This document shows positions 43,201 through 54,388 of a DNA stretch of 64,000 bases, piece after piece. This DNA is from Aquarana catesbeiana. Taxonomy: Eukaryota > Chordata > Amphibia > Anura > Ranidae. Where the stretch lies: the NCBI RefSeq assembly GCF_042186555.1, contig NC_133326.1, positions 690,160,708-690,224,707 on the forward strand, given 5' to 3'. Under the pieces are notes generated by a model. That model was not told the DNA's origin and made no database searches. It saw nothing but the letters and a program-made list of their open reading frames with translations. Each line of letters starts with the position of its first letter. The first letter of the stretch is position 1. A program made the translations under genes and the position numbers.

Positions 43201-44093
43201 CATTTGTGCGCCTCCCAAACCATTAAAGGATCTGCCTCAGGTGTAATGTTGTGAGTAAAGAATTCTGTCAGGTTTTTAGTGATCGTGGGAAGGAGTAATT
43301 GGTCTGTCAGAAGTGAAGCGTTTAGTCTCCAAGTCGGTTGCTGTTGTGTAGTGTTTTGTAGGTCCATGGAGATGGAAATCGGGACGTGGTCTGAAATCGT
43401 CTGTGTGCCTATGTGGGCGCCAGTTAGCTTAGAAAGATCCCTTTGTGAAATGAATAAACAGTCCAGTCGTGCGTATCTATTATGTGGGATTGAAAGGTGG
43501 GTATAATCTCTTCCTTCTGGGTTAAGAAAGCGCCAGGAGTCCACCAACTGTAGCGTCTGTAGGAGTGACTTGAGTTTTTTAAGTATTTTGTATGTAATAC
43601 ACGTCTTGCCGTTGGAAGTATCCAACAAGGGGTTCAGGGGAACATTGAAGTCCCCGCCTAGTATCAGACAGCCCTTAGCAAACTCCTGGAGCTTTCCCAC
43701 AATGTCTTGACAGAATGTAATGTGTGCTTTGTTCGGAAAGTAGACGTTAGCCAGAGTTATGGGGGTGCCTCTATATGAGCCCTTCAGGAATACAAATCTT
43801 CCTTCCGGGTCACACATTTGTTCAGTTAATTCAAAGGGTACATCTCTACCTATAAGGATAGATACACCCTTAGACTTAGAATCAGCGTTTGTAGCATGGA
43901 AAGCTCTTGGGAAGTGTACATTTGTGAGTCTTGGTACATGGTGTGTCTTAAAGTGGGTCTCTTGTAAAAATACGAATTGCGGCTTACCTTTTTTAAGTTC
44001 CCTCATGAGGGTGGAGCGGCGTTCAGGAATGTTTAGGCCCCTGATATTGTGTGACACTAGCAATGGGCGAGTGCCCAGGGATGAGTAGACCAT
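40283..44093 (-). pseudogene. LINE ORF2: endonuclease-reverse transcriptase, inactivated
   Basis: ATG at 44093 begins an APE-type endonuclease (SHNIRGLN, LQETHFK, GGDFNVPLNP, YARLDCLFIS, SDHVPIS). A 1-nt frameshift in an A-run at 43151-43160 joins it to the reverse transcriptase frame (43102-40283): SGKSPGPDGFS, YRPISLLNLDVK, LSTNAEKAFDRV, GTRQGCPLSPLLF, YADDLLFF (41945-41956), then a zinc-knuckle-like C-terminus (CWRCLSERGSLVHIWWHC). Motif A normally has the catalytic Asp in the LDAEKAFD context; here it is Asn (42254-42256). The endonuclease residues look intact. The total of about 1270 residues is typical. Both the frameshift and the Asp-to-Asn change should abolish retrotransposition in cis. 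Confidence 0.93.
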
Positions 44094-45358
44094 GACGGTA
44101 CGGTATGAGGAGACGGTCGGAGGTCCTCACTGGGAATACAAAACTGTTGTATGGAGGTTAATAACCACGACCTTTGTTAAAAACAACACTCCTATTGCAG
44201 GCTTATCTGGTACCTTCAATATAGTAAAAGCAGAATAGGTATAAGAGGAGGAGGAGGGAGATAGGACAGGAGAAGAGAAAGAAGAGGAAAGACAGAGGAT
44301 AGGAAATACTTGTTTAAAGTAGCGGGAGAATATTACTTTGGTAGTCTTCTCACCCGGGAGATCTCTTTTTCCCCCAAAGCAGAGGGACCACCTAATGTAC
44401 TGTAGCTATTCCCCTCGCTCCACTAGGAGGTCAGGGAAGCTCTGTGGGGTCGCTGGGAGGCGACAACAACCAGGGTACAGTCCACCTGTCAGTCCGCAAA
44501 GGTGTAGATTGATCAAGTAACCGTAAACAGGGCTAGCTTCAATAAGGCACACAAGGCTAGTTCAATTAAAAATTAAAATGGTAAATCATCATTTATACCC
44601 GACAATGGTATAACAAATGTATATGGGCAGTTTTTTTTGTTTTTTTTGTTTTGTTAAAGGTGTAGTAATATAATCTGGTATAACATACAAGACCTCAGTA
44701 AGCCAAAGTATCATTATAGTTAATATAGCATGCATTTGTCACCATAACTATTAAATGAGAACCGTCTCAACTTGTGGTGGCTAATTGGCATATGTAGCGT
44801 TATTTCTGGCTTTGCTGGGTTATGGGACTTAGGGTGTCAGGTAGGTATGGTGGGAGATGTGTAATGTTGAATTATAACATAGTTACTCATCTTCTCTCCC
44901 TATAAGGAAGTCCCCTTTCCATTCTTCAGTTATCAGGGCTGCTGCCTCCATTTTAGTAGGTTTGGTTTAGATGAGGGACAGTCACGATGTATAATCAATA
45001 CTTAACATACAATGAGCCACGTCCTGGACGGATTGGTGTATTGATTATGTGTGGTCATCGTACAGACAGCCAGTATTCTTGAAATCAGACTGTGGTCATA
45101 GGTATTGTGAGCTAGGGTCTCAATGTTCTTTTCTAGGCCATCCGTAATTGGAAAGCTTGGCGAATAAAGTGTTGTCAGAACAGTTCTTAGTGGATTTAAA
45201 GTAAGACTCATTAGCGAGTGTTTCTGTAATCTGATGAGGTCCTCTGGAATGGACTGCGGCAGTGGGGGGATGTGTACACAAATTCTTTACCTGTATGACT
45301 GAGGTTGTGACGGAGTTTGGAACGAGTAGTTGAAGTGGTAGAGTCCTGTAGTGATACT
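44094..45358 (-). other. Long ORF1-ORF2 spacer of the LINE
   Basis: A 1265-bp segment between the ORF1 stop and the ORF2 ATG with no frame of recognisable content. Mammalian L1 has a much shorter spacer. The second LINE in the window also has a long spacer (about 850 bp), so this may be a family trait. Confidence 0.6.
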
Positions 45359-46513
45359 TTAATCCTCTTCCTGTTCTCTAGAGGTGCCAGCCAGGCTTCT
45401 CGGGGTGTCTGTTGTAGAGCTGCCTCCCCTGTTTTGTTTATATTTTTTCGGCTGTCTCTTGTCTAGAGACGAGAAGGGTGAAGAAGGTGGGCTCCTCATG
45501 ATTGGGGGTTGTAGGAATTCAGCGTACCATTCCGGAAGATCTAGTTGACCTATGTCCAACATCTCGCAGAATTCTGGGAGATCTGCTGGTGTGCGCAGAA
45601 TGCATTGATGCCCCTTATGTGATACTGTGAGGGCGAACGGGAAACGCCACGTGTACTTTAAGTCTCTTGCTCTCAATTTCTCCAATAGAGGGCGCAAAGC
45701 GCGGCGGTTTCTCAAAGTGATCTGTGATAGATCCTGAAAGAGCATGATTGTAGCTCCATTAAAGATGATCTGGTCATTTCGCCTGGCTTTGCGCATAATG
45801 TCTTCTTTTAAACCAAAATTTTGCAAACAGCATATTATGTCTCGGGGTGGTGCTGTTTCAGATCCTCTGGATCTTAATGCTCTATGGGCTCTCACAAAGT
45901 CAATCTCTGTGTCTTCTTGTCTCTCTAATAGTGTATTAAAGACTCTCCTAAGGGCTGGGACAATTTGTTCTTGTTCCACCGATTCAGGGATCCCTCTCAC
46001 CCTGATGTTGCATCTTCTGCCCCTGTTGTCAAGGTCTTCGATATGTCGATTCATATCTATAAGGTGCTGCACATGTGCTGATGTAGTCATCTCTAGTTTG
46101 TGGATTGCTTTGTCTCTGTGCCTGCCAGCGCTCTCAGCAGCAGCCATCTTCTCATTAATCACCAGCATGCTTGTTTTTAAGTCTGTGATGGCTGCTGAGA
46201 AGGTCGCTTTGATGTCTGCTGCAAACACTGACATGTCAGCGAACGTCAGGGGATGGTCCGGTCTGGACTTACCCCTGCCTGTGTCCTCCGCGGCTGAGAG
46301 AGAGTCCTCACTGCCTTCTTCCTCATGAGGCGTGGGCGCCATCTTAGGCCTCGTTGTTCCTCCACGGGCCGCCGACTTGTTCCTGAAGATATCAGCGATG
46401 GTGCTATTAGCTGGCTTGGCTGAATTGCGGCGCGGTCTTGTACGGGGGGTCAGATGAAGCTTTCTGCCCGGCATCTGGAAGCGGCTTGTCGGGTAAAGGC
46501 TGTGAACTGCCAT
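45359..46513 (-). CDS. LINE ORF1 RNA-binding protein
   Basis: An intact 384-residue frame from ATG 46513. A basic N-terminus (residues 15-60, MPGRKLHLTPRTRPRRNSAK) is followed by an acidic Ser-rich stretch, a probable coiled coil at about 100-165 (MLVINEKMAAAESAG, HIEDLDNRGRRC), an RRM-like domain at about 167-265 (NIRVRGIPES, DFVRAHRALR) and an L1-type C-terminal domain (QITLRNRRALRPLLEKLRAR, FPFALTVSHKG). By analogy with L1 ORF1p it would coat LINE RNA as a trimer and act as a nucleic-acid chaperone. An internal Met at residue 14 is an alternative start. The open frame could still supply protein to related LINEs. Confidence 0.88.
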   Translation of the reverse strand: MAVHSLYPTSRFQMPGRKLHLTPRTRPRRNSAKPANSTIADIFRNKSAARGGTTRPKMAPTPHEEEGSEDSLSAAEDTGRGKSRPDHPLTFADMSVFAADIKATFSAAITDLKTSMLVINEKMAAAESAGRHRDKAIHKLEMTTSAHVQHLIDMNRHIEDLDNRGRRCNIRVRGIPESVEQEQIVPALRRVFNTLLERQEDTEIDFVRAHRALRSRGSETAPPRDIICCLQNFGLKEDIMRKARRNDQIIFNGATIMLFQDLSQITLRNRRALRPLLEKLRARDLKYTWRFPFALTVSHKGHQCILRTPADLPEFCEMLDIGQLDLPEWYAEFLQPPIMRSPPSSPFSSLDKRQPKKYKQNRGGSSTTDTPRSLAGTSREQEED

Positions 46514-46588
46514 GTGTGTCGAGGAGCTCCCTCAATGTGCTGCCATCCCTGTTGCTCACCAAGCCATGCCCCAACATCACCAATTTTA

Positions 46589-46893
46589 AATGTGACAGTG
46601 ACTGCGGGGAACAGGAACACCTGACTCTGGGATGAAGGTTGGGGTGCTTAGGAACATGTCACATATTACACCCTAAATATGGGTAGACCATGTAATATGT
46701 TCCTAAAAGTCAACCTAACCTTTAATTCCTGTTGAAACATATCTGCAAACAAAAAAAAATCATTATAAAAAATAAATATACATATATTTTTTCTTCATCA
46801 TGAATTTCTTCTACGGTACCATTTTATAATTTATTTGTATCTTGCAGAAAAACACATATCTGGTGGCTTTATTCAATCTGCCATGTACAAAAA
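46589..46893 (+). other. OR2 proximal 5' flank; splice acceptor 46845-46847
   Basis: Continues the duplicated OR flank beyond the LINE (AAATGTGACAGTGACTG, AAAAGTCAACCTAACCTTTA, TTCTTCATCATGAATT). GTATCTTGCAG ends at 46847 and is the counterpart of the acceptor at 15705, 46 bp before the ATG. Confidence 0.6.
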
Positions 46894-47841
46894 ATGTGTG
46901 AGGTCAATCAGACTCAGGTCACACAGATTCGTTTACTTGGGTTCCGTGGCCTGGCCAAATTTAAAGCTCTGTTATTTATTGTGATTCTTTTAGCCTACCT
47001 TATCATACTCGGTGGAAACCTTTTGATTATCATTTTGGTAACAACTGTTGATCATCTTAAAATCCCGATGTTCTTCTTCCTCAAGCACTTGGCCACAGCA
47101 GATGTCCTACTGACCACCAGTGTTGTCCCCATGATGCTGGACATTATATTCATTGATGAAGGAAGACTATCATTTGTTGAATGCATTACTCAGTTGTATG
47201 TCTTTGGCATTTCTGGATTCTTGCAATGTCTTCTGATTGCTGTTATGTCCTATGATCGATACTTGGCTGTTTGCAAACCATTGCATTATGCTTCACTTAT
47301 GAACCCTCATGTTTGCCTCCAGTTGGTTCTTGGCTCCTGGTTCTTAGTTACCCTGATAACATCATATGAAATAATGGTGGTGGTTCAACTTAACTTTTGT
47401 GGAATTAATTATATTGATAATTTTTTCTGTGATTTTGGACCTATCGTGGAGCTGTCCACCTCAGACACATCCAATTTGATGCTACAAGACTTTGTAATTT
47501 CCATATTCATGATATTTTGCCCTTTCACGTTCATAATCATAACCTACATGTACATTTTCTTCATCATCCTGAAGACATCTTCTGCTTATGGTCGAAGAAA
47601 AGCCTTCTCCACATGTAGCTCCCACCTGACTACTGTCTGTGTCTATTATGGAACTTTAATCACCGTATACATGGTACCAGTAGATGACAGCACAGCGAGC
47701 ATAAACAAATATAGGTCTTTACTGTACACTGTGGTGACACCACTGATGAATCCCATTATTTACAGCCTCAGGAACCAGGAGATCAAGAAAGCCTTGCGCA
47801 AATTTGTCATCAAACTCAAAACAGACCGCTTTAAATTTTGA
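46894..47841 (+). CDS. Olfactory receptor, class II (copy 2)
   Basis: An intact 315-residue single-exon OR with the same hallmarks as copy 1: N5 glycosylation site, GN at 41-42, KIPMFFFL, C97, MSYDRYLAVCKPLHY, C179, KAFSTCSSHL and PLMNPIIYSLRN. I count 30 differences from copy 1. They cluster in membrane helices, for example F107S, V110L and F113L in TM3 and four changes in residues 154-158 of TM4. G96E sits next to the disulfide Cys97. The start codon is conserved. Its upstream region has been expanded by two MITEs and a LINE. The AATAAA present after the copy-1 stop is AGTACA here, so another poly-A signal must be used. Function is as for copy 1, probably with a shifted ligand range (inference). 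Confidence 0.95.
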   Translation: MCEVNQTQVTQIRLLGFRGLAKFKALLFIVILLAYLIILGGNLLIIILVTTVDHLKIPMFFFLKHLATADVLLTTSVVPMMLDIIFIDEGRLSFVECITQLYVFGISGFLQCLLIAVMSYDRYLAVCKPLHYASLMNPHVCLQLVLGSWFLVTLITSYEIMVVVQLNFCGINYIDNFFCDFGPIVELSTSDTSNLMLQDFVISIFMIFCPFTFIIITYMYIFFIILKTSSAYGRRKAFSTCSSHLTTVCVYYGTLITVYMVPVDDSTASINKYRSLLYTVVTPLMNPIIYSLRNQEIKKALRKFVIKLKTDRFKF

Positions 47842-47899
47842 GAGTACACTTTTTGTTTTCATTTTGAGATGGATAGAGTTTTCTTATGGTGGTATTTAA

Positions 47900-48831
47900 C
47901 CACTTCAGCCCCGGAAGATTTGGCTGCTCAATAACCAGGCCATTTTTTGTGATACGGCACTGCGTCGCTTTAACTGACAATTGCACGGTCGTGCGGCTCT
48001 GTACCCAAACAAAATTGACGTCTTTTTTTCTCACTAATAGAGCTTTCTTTGATCACCTCTTCGGTTTTTATTTTTGCGCTATAAACAAAAGAAGAGCGAC
48101 AATCTTCAAAAAATCTTGCTATCATAAATATCCCAAATTTTTTTTCAAAAAAACAATTTTTTTCCTAAGTTTACGCTGATATGTATTCTTCTACATATTT
48201 TTGGTAAAGAAAAAAAAGGAATAAGCGTATATTGATTGGTTTGCGAAAAAGTTATAGCGTCTACAAAATAGGGGATAGATTTATGGCATTTTTATTATTA
48301 TTATTTTTTTTTTACTAGTAATGGCAGTGATCTGCGATTTTTAGCGGGACTGCGACATTATGGCAGACAAATTGGACACTTTTGACACATTTTTGGAACA
48401 TTGACAATTATACAGCGATCAGTGCTATAAAAATGCACTGATTACTGTATAAATGTCACTGGCAGGGAAGGGGTTAACACTAGGGGGCGATCAAGGGGTT
48501 AACTGTGTTCCCTAGGTGTGTTCTAACTGTAGGAGGGATGGGAGTGGCTAGGAGAGGAGAGAGATCGGTGTTCATACTTAGTATGAATACACAATCTCTC
48601 TCCTCTCCCCTGAGAGAACAGGGATTTGTGTGTTTACACACACAGATCCTGGTTCTCGCTCTGTCACAAGCGATCGTGGGTGACCAGCGGTCATCGCACC
48701 CACTGGGCACTCGCATCGGCTGCGGTCGTGCGCCTCCGACAGCGTCTGAAAGGGCCAACGTACAGCTACGACGGCTCGCCCAGGGGAACCATTCTGACGC
48801 AGTACAACTGTGGCGGCCAGTCGGGAACTGG
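47900..48831 (+). mobile_element. TTAA-flanked MITE downstream of OR2
   Basis: TTAA at 47896-47899 and 48832-48835, with ends CCACTTCAGCCCCGG and the complement of CAGTCGGGAACTGG. It carries the same interior blocks as 37439-38372, including GATACGGCACTGCGTCGC and CACTGGCAGGGAAGGGG. Confidence 0.8.
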
Positions 48832-48835
48832 TTAA

Positions 48836-49690
48836 ACACCACTGGGTTTTTTATTTTTTGCTATATAAATTAAAAAAATACCAACAACTTAAAAAAAAAA
48901 TGTTTTCTTAGTTTCTGTTATAACACTTTGCTAATAAATAATCTTTCTTCATAAATGTAGGTCAACATGACAACCTACATCATCTCTTGAGGCCCTAAAA
49001 TGCAGTACAAATACCCCTCAAATGACCCCTTCTTTGGAAAGTAGACAGTCTGAAGTAATTATCAACAGGCAGGTTGAGTTTGAGTTTTTTTAAGTTGTAG
49101 TTTTTTGCCAAAATGTTGGGGAAAATGATGAAAGTAAATAATACTTTTTTCCCAATGAAGTTTTCATTTTAACAAGTTTTTTTCTCACACACAGCATAGG
49201 CATTCTTCCAATTGCACCCCAAAACACATTCTGCTACATATGGCGATACCACATGTTCTAGGGGCACAAATTACACATCTAATTTCCTGACTACCTAATA
49301 CATATTTGAAGGCCCTGGGGTGCCAGGGCAGTGGAAATATCTATAAAATGACCTCATTTTGGAACGCAAACACCTCAAGGTATCTTCTAAGAGGCATGGG
49401 AAGTCTTCTGAAGTTATGCTTTTTGCCACAAATTTTTGGAAAATGAGGAATAAAAATATATTTACTTTTACGCAAAGCTGTCATTTAATAACATAATTCT
49501 CATTTACAGCAAAGGAATACTTAAAATGACATCTCAAAACACATTTTACTATTCCTTCTGAGTATGGCAAAACCACGTGTGAGACTTTTTCACAGCCACA
49601 GCCTGGCCACACAGAGGGGCCCCACATCCAATGAGCACCTTCAGGTGTTCTAGGGGCATAAATTACACATCCTATTTCTTGACTACCTAC
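48836..49690. repeat. ~350-bp tandem repeat copies
   Basis: Words such as CATAGGCATTCTTCCAATTG, ACCACATGT, AGAGGGGCC and CAATGAGCACCTTCAGG match the family at 27580-29560. About two diverged units. No gene. Confidence 0.55.
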
Positions 49691-51536
49691 TGCCCCCATA
49701 GCACTATGTTCACTGAAAAGGAAGTACAGGAGGTTGAACAAAGGGTAAACCAAAGAGTACCTGTGGTTTCAGTAGTGTAATTCTTAGTAGATGGGTGGCA
49801 CCAGTGTTTCACAGGAATGTAGCCAGTGGGATGTGCAGATGGGTCAGCACTGGTGCCAGGCAGAGATGTGATCAAAGGATTGGTCCAGGCAGAAATATTA
49901 GGCTTAGGGCCTTGGTTAGGTAAGACTGGACAAAAGGGTGGAGGCTTCTCCCTATTCAAAGCTCTTCAAACCCTCTGGTCTCCAGACCCTGATCCAGGAA
50001 TTACAAAACCTGAAGAAAACCAAAAAACCTAGTTTTCTCCACTTGAAAATGCAACTCTGGACCCTTTCACATACTTGAGACCCTGGTGTTGTCTTGAATT
50101 CCACTACTACAGTGGCAGGGCAAAAGATCAGTCCAGGTGGCAGGCAAAAAAAAAATGGTTGAATAACAGGCCGAGGTCAGTTCAGTACGAAGGCAGAAAC
50201 TTGGTGGATAAACAGTTCAGGCGGCAGGCAGAGGCATAGTTGATGAACAAGCCAGGGTCAGTTCAGTTGGCAGACAGAGGAAAGCAAAGTCCAGGCAGCA
50301 GGCAGAAATGTGGCAGGGATGGCAGGTAGTAACAAGGGAAATATTGTTACCATACCTTCACCAATATCGAATCGACATGTGGTAGCAACGGAAGCACTCT
50401 CCTATACAGAGGCCAGGCTGCCCATGACAATGGTGACAATAGTATCAGGTGTCACAGTGAATTCTGTTTTTAGAGCATACACAACAACTTCTTTGGGGTT
50501 TAAGGTCTGTTTGGGTAAAGAGAAGGATATTAGAAAAATGTCTTTCGTGCAGACTGCTCACTGCATCAGAGTGAATTTGTTCAGGTATGGGACTCTCCTG
50601 ATAGATGAGGGATGTGACAATCTCCTCCTGATAGTGTATGAAGGTGACGAGTCTCTGTGTGTCAGTACTAGGATCCCTTTAGGACCCAGCACAACTCACC
50701 TGACACAGCCTTTACCTGGGAAACAACAATGATTGGCCAGCTGACCTTTAAATAACTTGCAACAGCATTCAATCATTGCTCGTGTTAGAGTTTACCTTGT
50801 GTTTGATCCAGTTGATATCTACTCTGTGTATTTCGTGTATGACCCGGCTCGTTTGACCCTGTTTGCTTGCTTCTGATTCGGTACCGTTTGGACTCTGATC
50901 TTCCTGTGTATGACCCAGCTTGCCTAGACTACGTTTTGCCTGATTCCACTAGTAACTTCTTCTGCAGCGGTGAACTACAAGCACCAGACATCTATCCTCA
51001 CCTGCAGTGGTGAACTACAACACCAGACACCATCTATCCTCATCTGCAGTGGTGAACTACAAGGTCCAGCAAACATCGACCTACATCTACAGCGGTGAAC
51101 TACAAGTCCCAGCTGACCTGCTCTGCTCATGGTATGTGCTCTTGTTCCTTGAACTCTTTGCATAATCAGAACACCTGAACTGTTACCTGTTATATGCTCT
51201 AGCCTGACACTGTGTGGATTTTCTGATAGACAACATAAGAATTGTACAGGGTCCATGGATTGATCTTCTGATGGCTAAGTATGGCTATAACCACGGCCTC
51301 CATCAGGGGAGTACAGCCATCACAAGTGTAAGGGGCCTGCCCGGGCCAGAAGAAGGCAGGATGGGTGAAGGGGAGCCGTGCTCTGCATTACAGAAATTAC
51401 CGGTATTTCACAGCTTTTGCAGTTCTCGCGTCACTGAGCTCAGACATCGAGCGCTTTACTGCCACCTCTGGCTACTATGTGTATGTGTATGTGCACCCCT
51501 CGTGTGATCTGTACTATGCTTCTCAATAGGGATGAG
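49691..51536. other. Unassigned repeat-like DNA
   Basis: No supported gene. Degenerate recurring phrases (GGCAGGCAGAAAT, GGTCAGTTCAGT at about 50173-50290; GTGTATGACCC at 50837 and 50905) suggest an unrecognised dispersed repeat. A 41-bp repeat lies at 50962-51110. Confidence 0.4.
50962..51110 (+). repeat. ~41-bp tandem repeat, four units
   Basis: CTGCAGTGGTGAACTACAA recurs at 40-43 bp spacing (about 50962, 51002, 51043, 51086). Confidence 0.75.
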
Positions 51537-54241
51537 CCGAACACCCCACTGTTTGGTTCGCACCAGAACTTGCAAACAGGCAAAAAATTTGCTCGAACAC
51601 AAGAACGCCGTTAAAGTCTATGGGACACGAACATGAATAATCAAAAAATTTTAAAGGCTTATATGCAAGTTATTATCATAAAAAGTGTTTTGGGACCTGG
51701 GTACTGCCCCAGGGGACAAGATCAATGCAAAAAAAAGTTTTTTAAAAAAGGCAGTTTTTTCGGGAGCAGTGATTTTAATAATGCTTAACGTGAAACAAGT
51801 GTAATATTCCTTTAAATTTCGTACCTGGGGGGTGTCTATAGTATGCCTGTAAAGGGGTGCATGTTTCCCGTGTTTAGAACAGTCTGACAGCAAAATGACA
51901 TTTCAAAGGAAAACAAGTCATTTAAAACTACTCGCGGCTATTAATGAATTGCCGGTCCGACAATACACATAAAAGTTAATTGATAAAAACAGCATGGGAA
52001 TTCCCCACAGGGGAACCCCTAAACAAAATTTTAAAAAAAAAATGGCGTGGGGGGTCCCCCTAAATTCCATACCAGGCCCTTCAGGTCTGGTATGGATATG
52101 GAACCCCGGACAAAATTAAAAAAAAAAAAAAAAGGCATGGGGTCACCCTCAAAATCTATACCAGACCCTTGAGGTCTGGAATGGATTTTAAGGGGAACCC
52201 CATGCCAAAATGTAAAATAAAATTGGCATGGGGTCCCCTAAAAATTCATACCAGACCCTTATCCGAGCACGCAACCTGGCAGGCCGCAGGAAAAGAGGGG
52301 GGGACGAGAGAGCGCCCCCCCCTCCTGAACCGTACCAGGCCACATGCCCTCAACATTGGGAGGGTGCTTTAGGGTAGCCCCCCAAAACACCTTGTTCCCA
52401 TGTTGATGGGGACAAGGGCCTCATCCCCACAACCCTTTCCCAGTGGTTGTGGGGGGTCTGCGGGTGGGGGTGCTTATCGGAATCTGGAAGCCCCCGTTAA
52501 CAAGGGGACCCCCAGATCCCGGCCCTCCCCCCTGTGTGAAATGGTAAGGGGGTATAAGAGTACCCCTACCATTTCACAAAAAAACTGTCAAAAATGTTAA
52601 AAATGACAAGAGACAGTTTTTGACAATTCCTTTATTTAAATGCTTCTTCTATCTTCTAAACTTCTTTCTTCTATCTTCTATTTTCTATCTTCCTTCGGTT
52701 TCCTCCTCCATCTTCTTCTTCTTCTGGTTCTTCTGGTTCTTCCGGTGTTCTCGTCCGGCATCTATCTCCGTGGCGTCTTCTTCTCTTAATCTTCTCCGGG
52801 CCGCTCCGCATCCATGATGGCATGGAGGGAGGCTCCCGCTGTGTGAAGCTTCTCCTCTTCTGACAGTTCTTAAATAACGGAGGGCGGGGCCACCCGGTGA
52901 CCCTGCCCCCTCTGACGCACGGGGACTTGACGGGGACTTCCCTGTGGCATTGCCCGTGACGTCAGAGGGGACGGGGTCACCGGGTGGCCCCGCCCTCCGT
53001 TATTTAAGAATGTCAGACGAGGAGAAGCGTCACACAGCGGGAGCCTCCCACCATGCCATCATGGATGCGAAGCGGCCCGGAGAAGAAGATGAAGAGAAGA
53101 AGACGCCGCGGAGGAGATGCCGACGAGAACACCGGAGGAAGAACCAGAAGAAGAAGAAGATGGAGGAAGAAACCGAAGGAAGATAGAAGATAGAAAAAAG
53201 AAGAAGCATTTAAATAAAGGAATTGTCAAAAACTGTCTCTTGTCATTTTTGACAGTTTTTTTGTGAAATGGTAGGGGTACTTTGTACCTCCTTACCATTT
53301 CACACAGGGGGGCCGGGATCTGGGGGTCCCCTTGTTAAAGGGGGCTTCCAGATTCCAATAAGCCCCCCACCCGCAGACCCCCACAACCACCGGGCAGGGT
53401 TGTGGGGATGAGGCCCTTGTCCCCATCAACATGGGGACAAGGTGTTTTGGGGGGCTATCCCAAAGCACCCTCCCAATGTTGAGGGCATGTGGCCTGGTAC
53501 GGTTCAGGAGGGGGGGCGCTCTCTGGTCCCCCCCTCTTTTTCTGCGGCCTGCCAGGTTGCGTGCTCGGATAAGGGTCTGGTATGGATTTTTGGGGGACCC
53601 AACGCCAATTTTTTAAAAAATTTTGGCATGGGGTTCCCCTTAATATCCATACCAGACCTGAAGGGCCTGGTATGGAATTTAGGGGGACCCCCCACGTCAT
53701 TTTTTTTTAAATTTTGGTTCGGGGTTCCCCTGTGAGGAATTCCCATGCTGTTTTTATCAATGAACTTTTATGTGTATTGTCAGACCGGCAATTCATTAAT
53801 AGCCGCGAGTAGTTTTAAATGACTTGAAATGTCATTTTGCTGTCAGACTGTTCTAAACACGGGAAACATGCGCCCCTTTACAGGCATACTATAGACACCC
53901 CCCAGGTACGAAATTTAAAGGAATATTACACTTTTATTGTTTCACTTTAAGCATTATTAAAATCACTGCTCCTGAAAAAACGGCCGTTTTTAAAACTTTT
54001 TTTTGCATTGATCCATGTCCTCTGGGGCAGGACCCAGGTCCCCAAACACTTTTTATGACAATACCATGCATATAAGCCTTTAAAATTAGCACTTTTGATT
54101 TCTCCCATAGACTTTTAAAGGATGTTCCGCGGCTTTCGAATTTGCCGCGAACACCCCAAATTGTTCGCTGTTCGGCGAACTGGCGAACAGCCGATGTTCG
54201 AGTCGAACATGAGTTCGACTCGAACTCGAAGCTCATCCCTA
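51537..54241. mobile_element. 2.7-kb hAT foldback element
   Basis: Termini TAGGGATGAGCCGAACACCC and the complement of CGAAGCTCATCCCTA match the autonomous hAT at 19013. A perfect 8-bp target duplication CTTCTCAA lies at 51529-51536 and 54242-54249. Nearly the whole element is one inverted repeat: arms of about 1.3 kb run from each end to a centre near 52940 (for example GGCGGGGCCACCCGGTGACC at about 52883 against its complement near 52976). Purine/pyrimidine-rich tracts flank the centre. No transposase; frames here are compositional. Confidence 0.93.
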
Positions 54242-54388
54242 CTTCTCAACAACATGTCAGCTTTGTGAATGTGAAAACGAGCTGGGTAGGTAGAAAGATA
54301 GGTAGGTAGGGGCTGTGAGGGAAAGGGAGGGGGGTTGTTAGTGTACAGGGAGGGGCCACAGCCTTGTGTGTTTACAGGTTTGTGTATG

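Larger units (their letters stand above)
39757..46571 (-). mobile_element. L1/Tx1-type LINE, nearly full length
   Basis: A 17-bp target duplication CAACATCACCAATTTTA flanks it (39740-39756 and 46572-46588). The OR1 flank has the unduplicated site (CCTCACCAATTGTAAATG near 15464-15481). Orientation is - : 5' end at 46571, ORF1 46513-45359, ORF2 44093-40283, 3' end at 39757 with a CAATAAAAAC signal near the end. There is no long poly-A. At 6.8 kb with both frames present it is near full length, but it carries inactivating changes in ORF2. Confidence 0.93.

Noticed and set aside
44094..45358. Third LINE gene between ORF1 and ORF2
   Set aside because: Only short frames (60-69 codons) without recognisable motifs.
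52944..53186. 80-codon basic/acidic frame in the hAT foldback
   Set aside because: It lies at the palindrome centre and reads a purine-rich tract mirrored by a pyrimidine-rich tract in the other arm; no domain.
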